A stretch of DNA of 64,000 nt from Peronospora farinosa (taxonomy: Eukaryota > Oomycota > Peronosporomycetes > Peronosporales > Peronosporaceae). The stretch covers positions 434,001 to 498,000 of the forward strand of contig CANTFK010000054.1 of the NCBI GenBank assembly GCA_947646735.1, given 5' to 3'. The first letter of the stretch is position 1; the number at the start of each line of letters is the position of its first letter. Shown in pieces: positions 44,601 to 55,508 of the stretch. The notes under the pieces were generated by a model. That model searched no databases. It had not been told where the DNA came from and saw only the letters and a program-made list of their open reading frames with translations. The position numbers and the translations under genes are program-made.

Positions 44601-45060
44601 ATCGGCCCAGGTGGTCGCTTGGCCTTTCAGCGCTGGCGCCAGGAGAGAGAGAGAAACCGACCAAGACCTTATAGCATTAGAATCAATAGAGCCTTTCACT
44701 TTGCAATCTGCAGTAACTTGCACACCTTTGCTAGAATAACAACAAGTCCCATTGCATCAGAAAAAAAACTGCATCCATTTCAAAGTTAGTTGATAGGGAT
44801 CGAAAGTATCTACGACTGCACGACCACAGCTTTCATAGCATTGAACCCTCGACAAGGAGCCAGAATCCACCCGACAACATCTTGTCCCCCTGTCTCGTGT
44901 TGTATCGCCGCGTCGCACACGACACTCTGATTGGTTTGGTAACTTTCTGGGTATCGTTAATAGTCCCGTCCAGACGAAACAGGCAAGTTTCTTCGCTGAC
45001 GTCATTACTCAAGCTGCTGTACCACGCGCAACAAGTAAAAGCCGTTGCAAGTTTTTCATC
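41641..45060. other. Gene-poor stretch
   Basis: 3.4 kb without a recognisable gene on either strand. Frames near 42399-42710, 43625-44068 and 44484-44723 were read and show no domain. The last 300 bp are the upstream region of the homeodomain gene. Confidence 0.45.
44997..45004 (+). promoter_or_regulatory. Perfect CRE-type bZIP site upstream of TALE gene
   Basis: TGACGTCA lies 57 bp before the start codon at 45061. It is the consensus for CREB/ATF-type bZIP factors. Use in this organism is inferred only from the match and position. Confidence 0.4.
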
Positions 45061-45996
45061 ATGAAACCGTCGAATCACGCACGTCAAGTGGCCATGCGCT
45101 TTCTGAATGCTTCGGACTCGTCTGAGAAACAACATCCGACAAAATCGACTCAACATTGTCTATCCCCTACTGATCCTAGTGAAGATTCCATATCCAGTGC
45201 CATGGCATCACCTGTACTGACTAGCAAGTCGGTACCTGTTACATCGCCTAATCTAGCCAAAAGCTCACTTCCAGGTCTACAATTTGCCATATCCGCACAA
45301 CGTGCACCAAGTCGTGAGCTTCGGCTCCCGTCGTTCTCGAGTGCTTTGTATGAGCAAGAAAATGACACACCTGCAGTTAGCAGTGCCGATGAAGGAGAGG
45401 TCGACCGATTGACAATGGATAAGACGTCAGCTCAAAGACGGAAAAAGGGAACACGTCGAGGAACGCTTCATCCGGAAGCCAAGAATGTACTGAAGGCTTG
45501 GATGTTTTCACCGGAACATTTTGCTCACCCCTATCCAAGTGAAGAAGAGAAGGAAGAATTGGCTACGGAAGCTGGTATTGAAGTGAAGCAGCTCTCAAAC
45601 TGGTTTACAAACGCTCGGAAGCGGCTATGGCAGCCTGTTTTGCGACAATCGGGGGTTGAAGTCAAGAATTTTCTATCAACGGGACGAGGTGGTCCGCGTG
45701 GCAATAAATTGGATGTACCAGCTAATCTGCATCAGCTGGTATCACCATCACCTGTACCCAGTCCACCAAGTTCGCCTCGTAAACGCTCGTGGTCAGCTAG
45801 TTCGTCGCTTTCCACGGTTTCTACCACATCTCCACTGGATGAAACGAAGCACAAAAAAAACTTTGCCACGCGCAAACGTTCGAAATTGACCACTGCTTCG
45901 TGGGACAAGGATCGCCTTCCACAACTTTACGACTTGGAGCTGCTTGCAGCGACGTCACTACTCAAGCTGCACCACTTGAACCAGTCGGTGCATTAA
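45061..45996 (+). CDS. TALE-class homeodomain transcription factor
   Basis: 311 residues, single exon. The homeodomain spans about residues 127-190 and has the three-residue loop extension typical of TALE proteins (AHPYPSEEEK, with the PYP signature) and helix 3 with KQLSNWFTNARKRLW, including the invariant W, F, N and R. The N-terminal 120 residues are serine/proline-rich and disordered; after the homeodomain come a proline/serine-rich region (about 225-255) and a basic segment (about 262-275). TALE proteins are DNA-binding regulators that often act as dimers; no partner domain is visible. The gene converges with the NSRP1-like gene. Confidence 0.92.
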   Translation: MKPSNHARQVAMRFLNASDSSEKQHPTKSTQHCLSPTDPSEDSISSAMASPVLTSKSVPVTSPNLAKSSLPGLQFAISAQRAPSRELRLPSFSSALYEQENDTPAVSSADEGEVDRLTMDKTSAQRRKKGTRRGTLHPEAKNVLKAWMFSPEHFAHPYPSEEEKEELATEAGIEVKQLSNWFTNARKRLWQPVLRQSGVEVKNFLSTGRGGPRGNKLDVPANLHQLVSPSPVPSPPSSPRKRSWSASSSLSTVSTTSPLDETKHKKNFATRKRSKLTTASWDKDRLPQLYDLELLAATSLLKLHHLNQSVH

Positions 45997-46177
45997 TGTG
46001 CACTGAGCAGCTCGAACAAACCTTTGATATTTATTTTATTCATGTGTATGTAGATAGTTGAAGCGGAAGTACAGCTAATAGATGAACAGTATTTTCAGCA
46101 CTTACTAAGATGAATCATTCAACAACCCAATTGTTCAGGTCTTTTGATTGAAACACGTTTACGTGTTGAAAGTTTTG

Positions 46178-47293
46178 CTAAGTAGTAGAAGACTTTTGCT
46201 GGGCCTTGCGAGCCAAAAAGCGCGCTCGGGCGGCAGCAATCGCGTCTTCTTTGCTCGCTTTCGGTTCCTTAACTTCTTCTGTTTGACGCATTGTAGCGTT
46301 TGTCTTGACGTGAACATCCTCTACGATGTCGCGAACGGATGAAGAGAGATGTTCATCTGATCGCTCAACGCTTCTCGCCTTCTTGGTCGCTCCGTCGTCA
46401 TGAGTCTTTGATTCGAGTTCGATTGCACCGTCATTTTCGTGGCCTCGTTCAGCTCTAGCCGGTTCTACACTTCTATCTTTCACAGATTGTGTCTCCTTTG
46501 GCGTGTAAGCACTGCGTGCATTCGCTGTCGTGCCGCCCATGGCAATATTCTTGTTGAGATTGACGTAAAATCCAGCCATTGCATGTTCGCCCTGCTTCGT
46601 CACGTCTTCGTGCTCCTCCATAGCAGCAAGTCGTGCATCCTCGGCATCCCATTTCTGCATCTCTTGTAATTTTCTTTTATACGATGCCGACACAAGCTTT
46701 TCCTTATCTCCATACTGTGCATCATCAGCATGTCGCTCATGAAGCAGTCGTCGTTCACGAATACGTTCGTTCTCTACTTCTCGAATCTTGGCTTGTTGTA
46801 AGAGTGTACGAATGTACTTGGGCTTCTTCTTCTCCATTTCTCGCTTAGCTGCATGTTTCATAGCTTCATTCTCTCTTGCACTTTTAATATCGTCGTATAC
46901 TGCATCGTATTCAAAAACCGCCGCATCTTCCGCTAATGCTTGAGCTCGGACTCGATCTACTTGGTTCTGCTGCAAACTACGAGCCGCTTCAGCCCCAACA
47001 CGACGTCGGACATCCGTCTCATCTTCCGCTTCCTTTTGCTTGTGATTTTTCTTAGCTGCAGCAGCAAATGCATTGAAAGAAGACGAAAGTTCCTACGAGA
47101 ATCATTCAAATACGTTCAAAGAGAGATATCGATAGCAAGACATAAAGAGTTGAAATTTATGCAATTTGTATCGACTGACCTTCTTCTTGATAGAGCTCTT
47201 CTTTGGTAGAACAAGTCCATATTGCTTGGTTCCGGATGGTAACGACGTAGCCAACGGCATCGTTTTATCCTTACCAAGCGGCATTTTCACCAT
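46178..47293 (-). CDS. NSRP1: NSRP1-like nuclear speckle splicing regulator
   Basis: Two exons, 47293-47180 and 47092-46178, around an 87-bp intron (GTCAGT...GTAG), give 342 residues. Exon 1 encodes QYGLVLPKKSS, the N-terminal signature of the family; exon 2 has FEYDAVYDDIK, then a long charged coiled coil with KKPKYIRTLLQQAKIRE and a polar C-terminus. This is the conserved DUF2040 arrangement of nuclear speckle splicing regulatory protein 1 (CCDC55), which binds RNA and influences splice-site choice. The last 100 residues are low complexity. Confidence 0.9.
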
Positions 47294-47558
47294 ATTAAAT
47301 CGATTATAACAAAACGAAACTGTTTTATAATTTGTAAGAACAATTATAACAATAACATGCTTATTGCATTTATATAAATAGATTTGTTAAAAACACGTTT
47401 TAACTTTTTTATTGTTGTTACTAGCCCATCATAAACAATTTAAACATTAAAACTCACATTTAAACAACAAAATGGTGGAAAGTGTTTGAATTTTCATCGT
47501 GTCGAACTTTGCTGCTTACCATAACAGTTAGTAGACTTTTCATAGCGTCCTGACCACA

Positions 47559-48464
47559 CTATTCCTTCTTCGAAGCAGCGTGGGCTTTCTTCTGAGCAAC
47601 ACGAGCCTGGCGTTGTTGACGCGAACGCTTGGCTTGACGTTTGTACTTCTTGTCGAAAGAGTGATCCTTCTTAGGAGCAGGGGACGGATCAGCACGAATA
47701 GCCTCATGCACCTTCGTAATCAAGTCTTCTAGCTCATCGGGGTTCACTCCTGCTTTAACGTACTCGGCATAATGAGCAGCAAGCATTTCAGGGTCATCCT
47801 CTTCCAGTTCCTTCATGTGGTCCGAAATGTGGACAGCAAAGATACGGTCCCGGTGAACCTCAGCATCATAGCTCTTGTCATCCCGACTGTAGCCAGGGAA
47901 ACGCTTTTCACTGTGTGGAATATCCAAGCCAGCATCAGCAGCACCTTTAAGAGCACCAAACACACGGTTACCCGTCGTAGTGGTACGAAGACCACAATCA
48001 AGGTAACAACGGAAAGGACGCTTTTCATCGGCAACTTCATCCACAAAGTACGTCCGTCCGTTACTCTCCGTCTTGACAATTTCTCCATCAACTTCCGTGT
48101 TGCCCTCGTAATCCGAGTCAAGACCAAGTTTCTGAAGCACCCGACGACCAACAAGTAGACCCGTTGCATATGCCGCAGCATAGTTTTTCAGTCCTACAGT
48201 AAGCCCATAACGAGGAAGTTCTGTCGATGTCGCTTGAGCCAAAATCTTGTCGCCATCAATTTCAGCGTAAGCAATTTGACAAATCACTTTTGTATTGGTA
48301 ATACGAACAACAAGACGATACTTGGGAGAATTGTACTTGTTCTTGTCCTGCGTAATCAGACGCTTCCGAGCACGGTAATCCGTCTTGCCTTCTCGACGAC
48401 GACGATACTTGACCTGGTACCGTTTAAAATACGCCTTATTTTTCAAAACTTTCACAAACGGCAT
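47559..48464 (-). CDS. RPL5: 60S ribosomal protein L5 (uL18)
   Basis: 301 residues, single exon, full length for the family. It begins [20 protein letters not shown] and contains [27 protein letters not shown], and [20 protein letters not shown] with the SEKRFPGY block. uL18 binds 5S rRNA in the central protuberance of the large subunit. The basic C-terminus is typical. It is divergent from RPL14, 329 bp away. Confidence 0.98.
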   Translation of the reverse strand: MPFVKVLKNKAYFKRYQVKYRRRREGKTDYRARKRLITQDKNKYNSPKYRLVVRITNTKVICQIAYAEIDGDKILAQATSTELPRYGLTVGLKNYAAAYATGLLVGRRVLQKLGLDSDYEGNTEVDGEIVKTESNGRTYFVDEVADEKRPFRCYLDCGLRTTTTGNRVFGALKGAADAGLDIPHSEKRFPGYSRDDKSYDAEVHRDRIFAVHISDHMKELEEDDPEMLAAHYAEYVKAGVNPDELEDLITKVHEAIRADPSPAPKKDHSFDKKYKRQAKRSRQQRQARVAQKKAHAASKKE

Positions 48465-48793
48465 TCTTCCTCGATGAAAATATTCAAACTGATGCTAAAT
48501 TGTTTAATACCAGCAAAAATTGGTTGGTTGGGAGTGTTTGCTTTTCAGCTTACAAAGATTAATATGCGGAGAAGAGGACGATGGGAACATCCGTCGGTAT
48601 TTCTAGATTTTTTAATTGTTTATGAACCAATCAACGTGTAGTAATGGATGATGAATACTATATGATTGGTGGATAGGATATAAGAACGAATAGGGTTTAG
48701 ATGACTGGTTCTACGTGACGGAGTCAAAGACCTGAAGACGAGTCCAAAGCTTATTAGTTCGTTTGGCGTTTTATCTCTCTTCTTCGCACCATT
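48465..48793. promoter_or_regulatory. Shared bidirectional promoter region, RPL5/RPL14
   Basis: The 329 bp between the two divergent start codons must hold both promoters. I see no TATA box that I would trust. A pyrimidine-rich tract ends just before the RPL14 ATG. Confidence 0.6.
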
Positions 48794-49318
48794 ATGGTAC
48801 GTCTCTCTTTTGTATGTCTTTTTTCTATGGTTACGGATGGATCGTGTTAACTTTTAGTATTCAATTGTTATTGATTGTCATTAAAATTCGACTAAAAAAA
48901 TCTATATTGCTAGACGTTTACTCGCTTTGTTTCAATTGGACGTGTCGTGCTCATTAACTACGGCCCGGACGCGGGCAAGATTGCTACAATCATTGATGTT
49001 GTCGATGAGAACAAGGCTCTTGTTGATGGACCTTTTAGTGTCACAGGCGTGAACCGTCACGTGATTAACTTTAAACGTCTCTCACTTACGGATCTGACGG
49101 TGGACATTCCTCTTCAGGCACGTGAAAAGACGCTGAAGAAGGCACTGGCCAAGGCCGATACGCTTGCCAAGTGGGAAAACTCGACGTGGGCCAAGAAAAT
49201 GCAGAATAAGAAGACGCGTGCGGAGCTCAACGACTTTGACCGCTTCAAGGCCATGATTGTCCGTAAGCAAAAGAGCTCTTTGATCAAGAAAGCTGTTGCT
49301 GCTGCCCGCAAGAACTAA
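48794..49318 (+). CDS. RPL14: 60S ribosomal protein L14 (eL14)
   Basis: Exon 1 is only the start codon (48794-48796) followed directly by GTACGT; exon 2 runs 48914-49318. The intron is 117 bp and ends TTGCTAG. The spliced protein is 135 residues beginning MTFTRFVSIGRVVLINYGPD, with KIATIIDVVDENKALVDG and a conserved ITF-type block VINFKRLSLTDL, then a lysine-rich C-terminal helix. This is the full length of eL14 in protists. Confidence 0.95.
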
Positions 49319-50163
49319 ATGCCTCGTTGGTCAGAACTCGAGAGAGAAGTGGTACCTGGTATTTGTTTGGTGACAATCAAGTACTTGCAAGTGTTTCAAG
49401 CTGCCAACGAATGCAGCTCATTACTTTTTTGAGACTGATGGAAGGAATGGGCTTGGAGGAACAATAAACGTGCTAATTGGTTATGTGGCTGATAACCTCA
49501 TTCCGTTGTCTACTTCATTCCGTCGGTACTTCTTTCGTCCGTCATTCTTCAGATTCAATCTAATAAGGAAAGCATGTCAAGTTGCTGCGCTGTAAGAGCT
49601 AAGAACCTTTGTGCTGTATGTAATTCATCCTTAGAACTATAAGACCATCAATTGTACATTAGAGATATGCCCTTGGTCGACAAGGAACATCAAGACCACA
49701 ACAAACGTCTTCATCGTCAATGGCCTTATCAAATGCTGACTGCAAACATCTCATCTACAGCCATTGCAGTAGTCTATAGTAGCCGCAAAGGACGGCTATC
49801 AACAACGAGAACTCGAAAGACGATGATCTCATAACGCCCCAATTTCAGTTTTTTTTACTTGATCTACAGACTCAACAATGCCTCCGTTTGTTTTGTCATT
49901 TCGTTAGCTGTCCACTCGAACCTGCAATCCAAATTGAGCTCCTTTCTCCTACATTCACGTACACTCAAACTACTCGATCAAGTGTCTGGCTACCCTCGCG
50001 AATCTGCAGCATCACTCCTCCTCCTCATTTTATTCTCCATTTTCGTGCATATTTTCGATCCACATGTACTCATTTCTTCCACCTGCTCGTATTCACACTG
50101 GGACAACTTCCTCCGTAGTGGTCGGCCTTCCTTGGGGCTGACCATCACAAACTCTAGCAGCAT
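49319..50163. other. Intergenic region between convergent genes
   Basis: 3' regions of RPL14 and the kinase gene; no further gene seen. Confidence 0.5.
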
Positions 50164-53100
50164 TTAGATGCTGTACTCATCTGTCTCGAGCAGAGCCGGT
50201 GCCGGCAGGTTCTTAAAACTGTTCTGCTGCAGAGCGAGTTGCTCAAATTGTTTGGCTTCGTTATCCAACTGAAGCTCTGGTGTAAAGTCAAAATCCTTGA
50301 ACAAGCGCTTGTCATCTTTGTGTCCGTTCGGGTTCGGGCGCTGCACCTGGGCAGCATTTGGGTCCATAAAGTCAAAACCTCGCTCCATCTCTGAAATTTC
50401 CTGATCCGTGAATGCCTGCGGAAAGTTTGATGTGTCGGGCACTCCAGACGGGTCCTTTTTGATCTTAGGCGTGAATGGAGGCGCCAACTCGCGCGCCTTG
50501 AGCTTCTCCCAGTTGACACTCGAGAAGAACGGGTGATCGAAGATCTCCCGGTCGCCGGTCGGGCCAGAACCCAGTCGTTGCTTCGGGTCACGATGCAGTA
50601 ATCTCTGAATAAGGTCGCGAGCGTTCGACGACAAGTACTCCGGAATAACCAGGTGGCCACGAAGAATGTTGTGGAAAAGCTGCTTTTTGTCGTTCGTGTA
50701 GAATGGTGGTAGACCAGTTAGCAGCTCGAACAATAGAGCACCCACCGAATACCAATCCAAAGCAAAACCGTGACCAGAACGCGACAGCATTTCTGGTGCA
50801 AGGTACATGGGCGAGCCACAAAAAGTATTGGCCGACGTGTGATCCTTTATGCCCTCCTTAGAGATACCAAAGTCAGTCAGCAAGCAGTGGCCATCCAGGT
50901 CCATCACCACGTTCTCGGGCTTGAGATCACGAAACACAATATTTTTGGAGTGAAGGTGCGACAGCGCCAGCGCAATTTCTCCAATGTAAAAGGCGGCCTC
51001 ATTCTCGGTAAAAGCCTTCCGTCGGGTAAGTGCCGAAAGCAAGTCACCACCACCGCAGTACTCCATGACCAAGAACAGGCGATCCTGCGACTGAAACGCG
51101 AAGTACAAGGTCACAATGTACGGATGATCTGAGCACGCCTGAAGTGCTGCCTTCTCTGTATGAATATACTGCGCTTGGTTTTTTTGCACAATGGCCTGCT
51201 TATTGTACGCCTTAAGTGCGTACCACTTGTCACGGTTCGAACCCTTACCACGAACCAAGTACACCTTGGCAAATGCGCCGCGACCAAGCACCTTGACAAA
51301 CTCGAAATCACGAGGACCCAGAGCAAGGTCTTTCTGGTACTTGTTCTTGAATGCCAAGTGACTAACCTGCGTTGAGTTACCCTCGCGAGCAGACATCTCG
51401 TTGCGAGGTTTCGGCGGCTGAGACGGGTTTGTAGCTGCTAGGTTTGATCCACTGCCAAGCAGCACACGAATCGGATGGCCAATCGGCGACAAGTGAACTG
51501 GAAGACTGCCACTAGCATTGGGAGCATCAATGCGTGCACCTCGTGCTACCAATAATTTTGCCGCAGAAATATCGCCCGTTTCAGCTGCCATGTGAATGGC
51601 AGCATTGCCCTGGTAGTCCGTCACGTTTGGGTCCGCTCCTGCATCTAGCAGTTCCTTCACACATCTACAAAAAGCACAGTATATCAGCACAAATCCACAT
51701 CCGTCGACAAAAAATTCACTACTCGATACTTACTCTACATTTCCAGCCTGGACAGCAATGTGCAGTGCTGAGTAACTGTCGCCCGTCCGTGCAGACGGGT
51801 CAGCTACACATTGCTGTCGGAGCTGGAAATGTAAGAGTAAGTATCGAGTAGTGGACATTACAGTCGTCAAATTCAATGGAACAATGCTGTCTCTGTCTTT
51901 TTTGTAGATGTGAAATTTCGCAAATAAGTGAATAAGCGTGACGGGTTACTAATACTGCCATTCACATGGCGCTGAAACGAGCATCAAACCAGTGAGCACG
52001 AGGTGCGCACGTGTCTAACTTCCCGGTTCGCTTGTCGCCGGTGGCCGCGCTGGCGAATGAATCAAACCCCAAACTACAAGTACCGCCCTCGCAGCGAGAT
52101 GTCTGCTCGCAGCGCTCGGCGGCTGAGACGGGTTTGTAGCTGCTAGGTTTGATCCACTGCCAAGCAGCACACGAATCGGATGGCCAATCGGCGACAAGTG
52201 AACTGGAAGACTGCCACTAGCATTGGGAGCATCAATGCGTGCACCTCGTGCTACCAATAATTTTGCCGCAGAAATATCGCCCGTTTCAGCTGCCATGTGA
52301 ATGGCAGCATTGCCCTGGTAGTCCGTCACGTTTGGGTCCGCTCCTGCATCTAGCAGTTCCTTCACACATCTACAAAAAGCACAGTATATCAGCACAAATC
52401 CACATCCGTCGACAAAAAATTCACTACTCGATACTTACTCTACATTTCCAGCCTGGACAGCAATGTGCAGTGCTGAGTAACTGTCGCCCGTCCGTGCAGA
52501 CGGGTCAGCACCACGCGTAAGCAATTCCTTGACTGCATTTGGATGATTGTTACGCGCTGCAAGGTGTAACGCCGACGTCTGGTTAATCCCCACGCCATTC
52601 ACATCAACCACATTATCACGCAGTAGCGTTGCAATAAGGTGCCAATTGCCCACTTCGGCAGCATCAAAAAGCTGAAATTGTTTCTTCTTGACATCTCTCA
52701 AATCCAAAATCATCTGCGGAGCGGTAGATCTTAATTTGCCTGCCCCACCGGACGGACCATCAAGCATACGTCCGCCATTCATTTCCAATTCATGAATCAC
52801 TTGATCCTTCATTGTCAATTGCTCTCGTAACGCTCTGTTTTCTTCCAATAGCTGCTTGATAACAACATCCTTGGGATCCGAGGACTTGTCAGCTCCACGA
52901 ACAATTTCATGGTCTTCGAGCATACTAGGACGAGAATAATCCGTCTCCATAGCTCCAGCTTGAACCATCGCTCCAATACCTGCAGTCACACCAGGTCCTC
53001 CCGATGCTCCAAGGTTTACAGGAGCTGCATCATGAAAACTCCCTCGAATTTGTGTTTTCTTAAGTGCATTAATATGTGCTCGAACCGACTTGACCCAATC

Positions 53101-53685
53101 TTCCATTTCTCGGGCTGTACTGGCTTGACAAAACATTTTCTTGGTCGGTGTCGCCACTTCAAAACAATTGGCCTTGTCATCAATCGTGCTTTTTTTTACA
53201 ATCGTATCGGGCGTTAATTCCAATTCTCCCTTTAAATGGACAATATCTTCTTTTCCAGTATTGAAAAACCCACCACCTTGTTTATAGTAGGACAAATGAC
53301 CTTCTGCCAGTACAAAAAACCGTTCTTTCCAATTGGCAAAGGCATCCATACTCGACATGGCCCGTTTGGTTAAAAACCCTGTTTTACTTGATACAAACCC
53401 GGACGACGTATCATCTTTGAGAGAGGACAAATGTTGTCCCAAGGTCGTTGCAGGAGACGACACGAATGTTGTTGTAATGGGTTTCCCAAAACTTATAGTG
53501 TTGCGTGCACTTAACCCGTTTCCACTACTGGTAAAACTATTCACCGGACTCATTCCTCCAAAAGCGTTGGTACTTGAAGGTAAAGTCTCGCCTTGACTAT
53601 TCCCACGTCGTCGTGCCTTTGCAAAGCGTTTTGTTATCGGTTGACGTTCACTAGGACTACGTGTACTGCCACCACTGCTCGACAT
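50164..53685 (-). CDS. PH-ankyrin-AGC protein kinase
   Basis: Exon 1 is 53685-52439 (donor GTAGA|GTAAGT) and joins in phase to 51664-50164, giving 915 residues. A PH domain lies at about 105-210 (FLTKRAMSSMDAFANWKERF, MEDWVKSVRAHI). A coiled segment (about 280-305) precedes ankyrin repeats (about 345-490). The AGC kinase domain starts near 536: GRGAFAKV loop, ALKAY lysine, FRDLKPEN, DFG, activation loop TFCGSPMYLAPE, then an AGC C-tail with PF and hydrophobic-motif-like FDF. A PH-kinase layout suggests recruitment to phosphoinositide membranes. The same acceptor also occurs upstream at 52369 in an exact duplicate of the exon start; using it gives a truncated PH-ankyrin protein stopping at 52015. 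See the repeat entries. Confidence 0.88.
51411..51804 (-). repeat. Kinase-gene internal duplication, copy B (functional exon start)
   Basis: 394 bp, identical by eye to 52116-52509 (offset 705). It holds the last about 65 bp of exon 1, the whole intron and the first about 250 bp of exon 2, and continues into the kinase. Confidence 0.95.
51805..52115 (+). repeat. Diverged inverted copy (C) of the same exon segment
   Basis: On the plus strand this stretch follows the sense sequence of the ankyrin exon, though diverged: GGAAATGTAAGAGTAAGTAT, a TTTTTTGTAGATGTG acceptor, TGCCATTCACATGGCGCTGA, GCACGAGGTGC, and CGAGATGTCTGCTCGC. It sits between the two identical direct copies and is too eroded to code. 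Confidence 0.8.
52116..52509 (-). repeat. Kinase-gene internal duplication, copy A
   Basis: The right copy is contiguous with exon 1. Its exon-2 frame leaves the kinase sequence at 52116 and runs into copy C, stopping at 52015-52017. Confidence 0.95.
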
Positions 53686-54240
53686 GAGAGGGGGGGGGAT
53701 GGGGTGAGATGGGGTGGGGTGTCACGAAGAGACGGAGCGCTTCTTCTTTTCACTTTGTGCGTTATCCCCCCCCCCCCCCTCCCGGGCCCTTCCCCTTGTT
53801 TTTTTCGCTCTGTGCATATAATGTGCGGTTACATGTGAGAATATAAAGAAGCAGAGGGATATAAGAGATGATGGGGATATGTAGGGATGAAGTAACGAGT
53901 TGTAGTATGGAATCGTGTAGAGGAACGACAAAGAAATATGTATTGTGAAAGTATATTAGATGCTACGTTTAGCGACAGCGTTAGGTAAAAATTTTACGCT
54001 CAGCAAGTAGTATCTAACGTGGATTTTGACTAGTATACGGCCAATGGGGACACGTAATTTGGACCAGATGGTCAGTATAGAAACGTCGTAGTTTTTCGCA
54101 ACTACACAACATAAGTTTCGAAAATATGTATACTAGAGGATAGAAACGAAGTATTCCATATCGGACGACCTCGTGTATTCTCCTACTTAACGATATTTAT
54201 TATATGAACGAACTTTCGAATGGGTTTTGCTCCTTTGTGA
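53686..54240. other. Intergenic region with a long C tract
   Basis: G-rich (53690-53720) and a run of about 13 C near 53767-53780 on the plus strand, upstream of the kinase gene. No coding region. Confidence 0.5.
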
Positions 54241-55174
54241 TTACATCAGCGGTCTTGTAAACTTTAGAATCGATAGCCGCTCATTCTTAGCTTTAGTTGA
54301 GCGAAGAACCTTGTAAGACATACAGGTCGACATTCATAAATATTGGTGAAGCTGTTGCATACAATAAATGTATTAATAAGAGCAATAGAACGCACCGTCA
54401 TTTCGAATCCGTCCATGGACAGAATTGCAGCGATCTCGTTGGGTCTGTTCTCTTCAACTACAACCATGTAGAATACACCACGAGGAGACAACAAAGTCTT
54501 GAGTTTCGGCAGCAAACGATCAATCACTTCACGTCCATGAAGACCTCCCGCCCACGCAGCTTCAATGCCTCTGTAAAACAATCTCTATGTCACTTCATTG
54601 CCTTAACGAAGTAGTTTAAGCAAAACGTACATCGATCCGACTTCCTCCGACGGAGTCGGCACGTACGGTGGGTTGAACAATAGAACATCAACTAAGCCCT
54701 ACCTCACAACAGCATTTAGTAAGTTGCTAGTAAAAAGGCAGAGCTATTGCTGTCGACTATGCTTACTACCTCTATCCGTGGCTCGTAGCATTGCAACAAG
54801 TCTGTGCGTACAATATCAAACATTTGAGTTTGGTTGTTCATTGCCGTTTGTTGCGCAACATGCGCCGCCAATGGATTAATATCGGTTGCTAAAAACAGCG
54901 ACTGTGTCCCCCATTGCTGCAATTGTGTCGCCAAATACACAAACACTGCACCACTACCACATCTGTATGGAAGGAGTTGTTTATCAATGCATTTGCAGCC
55001 ATCCGATATAAGATTTGTGTCCATCACGCACCCAATTTCGACGCAGATTGTAGGGTCTAGTGCCACTAATTGAGGCAATTCATCTTGCAATGCATCCACG
55101 AATAGAAAAGTGTCTTCAGCTGGTTCGTACACGTTGCAGTCGTATGCCATAGTAATCACGGGTAGTTCTGCCAT
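54241..55174 (-). CDS. N6AMT1: HEMK2/N6AMT1-type protein methyltransferase
   Basis: Five exons: 55174-55032, 54962-54770, 54698-54631, 54570-54396, 54309-54241, with introns of 69, 71, 60 and 86 bp, all in phase, giving 215 residues, the usual length. Exon 1 has YEPAEDTFLFVDAL; the SAM-binding motif CGSGAVFVYLA spans the first junction; FNPPYVPTPSEEVGS in exon 3 holds the catalytic NPPY; exon 4 has GIEAAWAGGLHGREV; exon 5 ends with KAKNERLSILKF. HEMK2 with TRM112 methylates the GGQ glutamine of eRF1. The start codon and full domain are present, so I expect a working gene. Confidence 0.93.
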
Positions 55175-55508
55175 TGTCTCGATTATTCAAATGCTGTGCA
55201 GTGAATGTACACCACAGGATGGGAATATATAGATGGCTACAATAGCTGACAAGTGAAGATGAAGATATTGATTACAACTTGCATTCTTCATGACGTAAAG
55301 GTGACTCTACATGACAATCAGGAGGCTGCAAAGCTGTCGACTAGACACGCATTATAGCAGCAGTATCTAAAAACCTAATGCCACAAATAAACAGATTTTT
55401 CATTGAAAAAGCGATCCATCTCTGCTGCGTTACCCTTCAGTACGAAGGCATGCATCGAGATTCCAGCGACTTGTCAGCTCCTTTTCGTCCATTTTTGCCG
55501 CTTAAGCT
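55175..55508. other. Short intergenic region
   Basis: 334 bp upstream of the methyltransferase and downstream of the Myb/SANT-like gene; nothing recognised. Confidence 0.5.

Noticed and set aside
47813..48181. Frames overlapping RPL5 on both strands
   Set aside because: Shadows of the strongly biased RPL5 codons.
52015..52395. Separate ankyrin gene at copy A
   Set aside because: It is the duplicated start of the kinase exon running into the inverted copy, not an independent gene.
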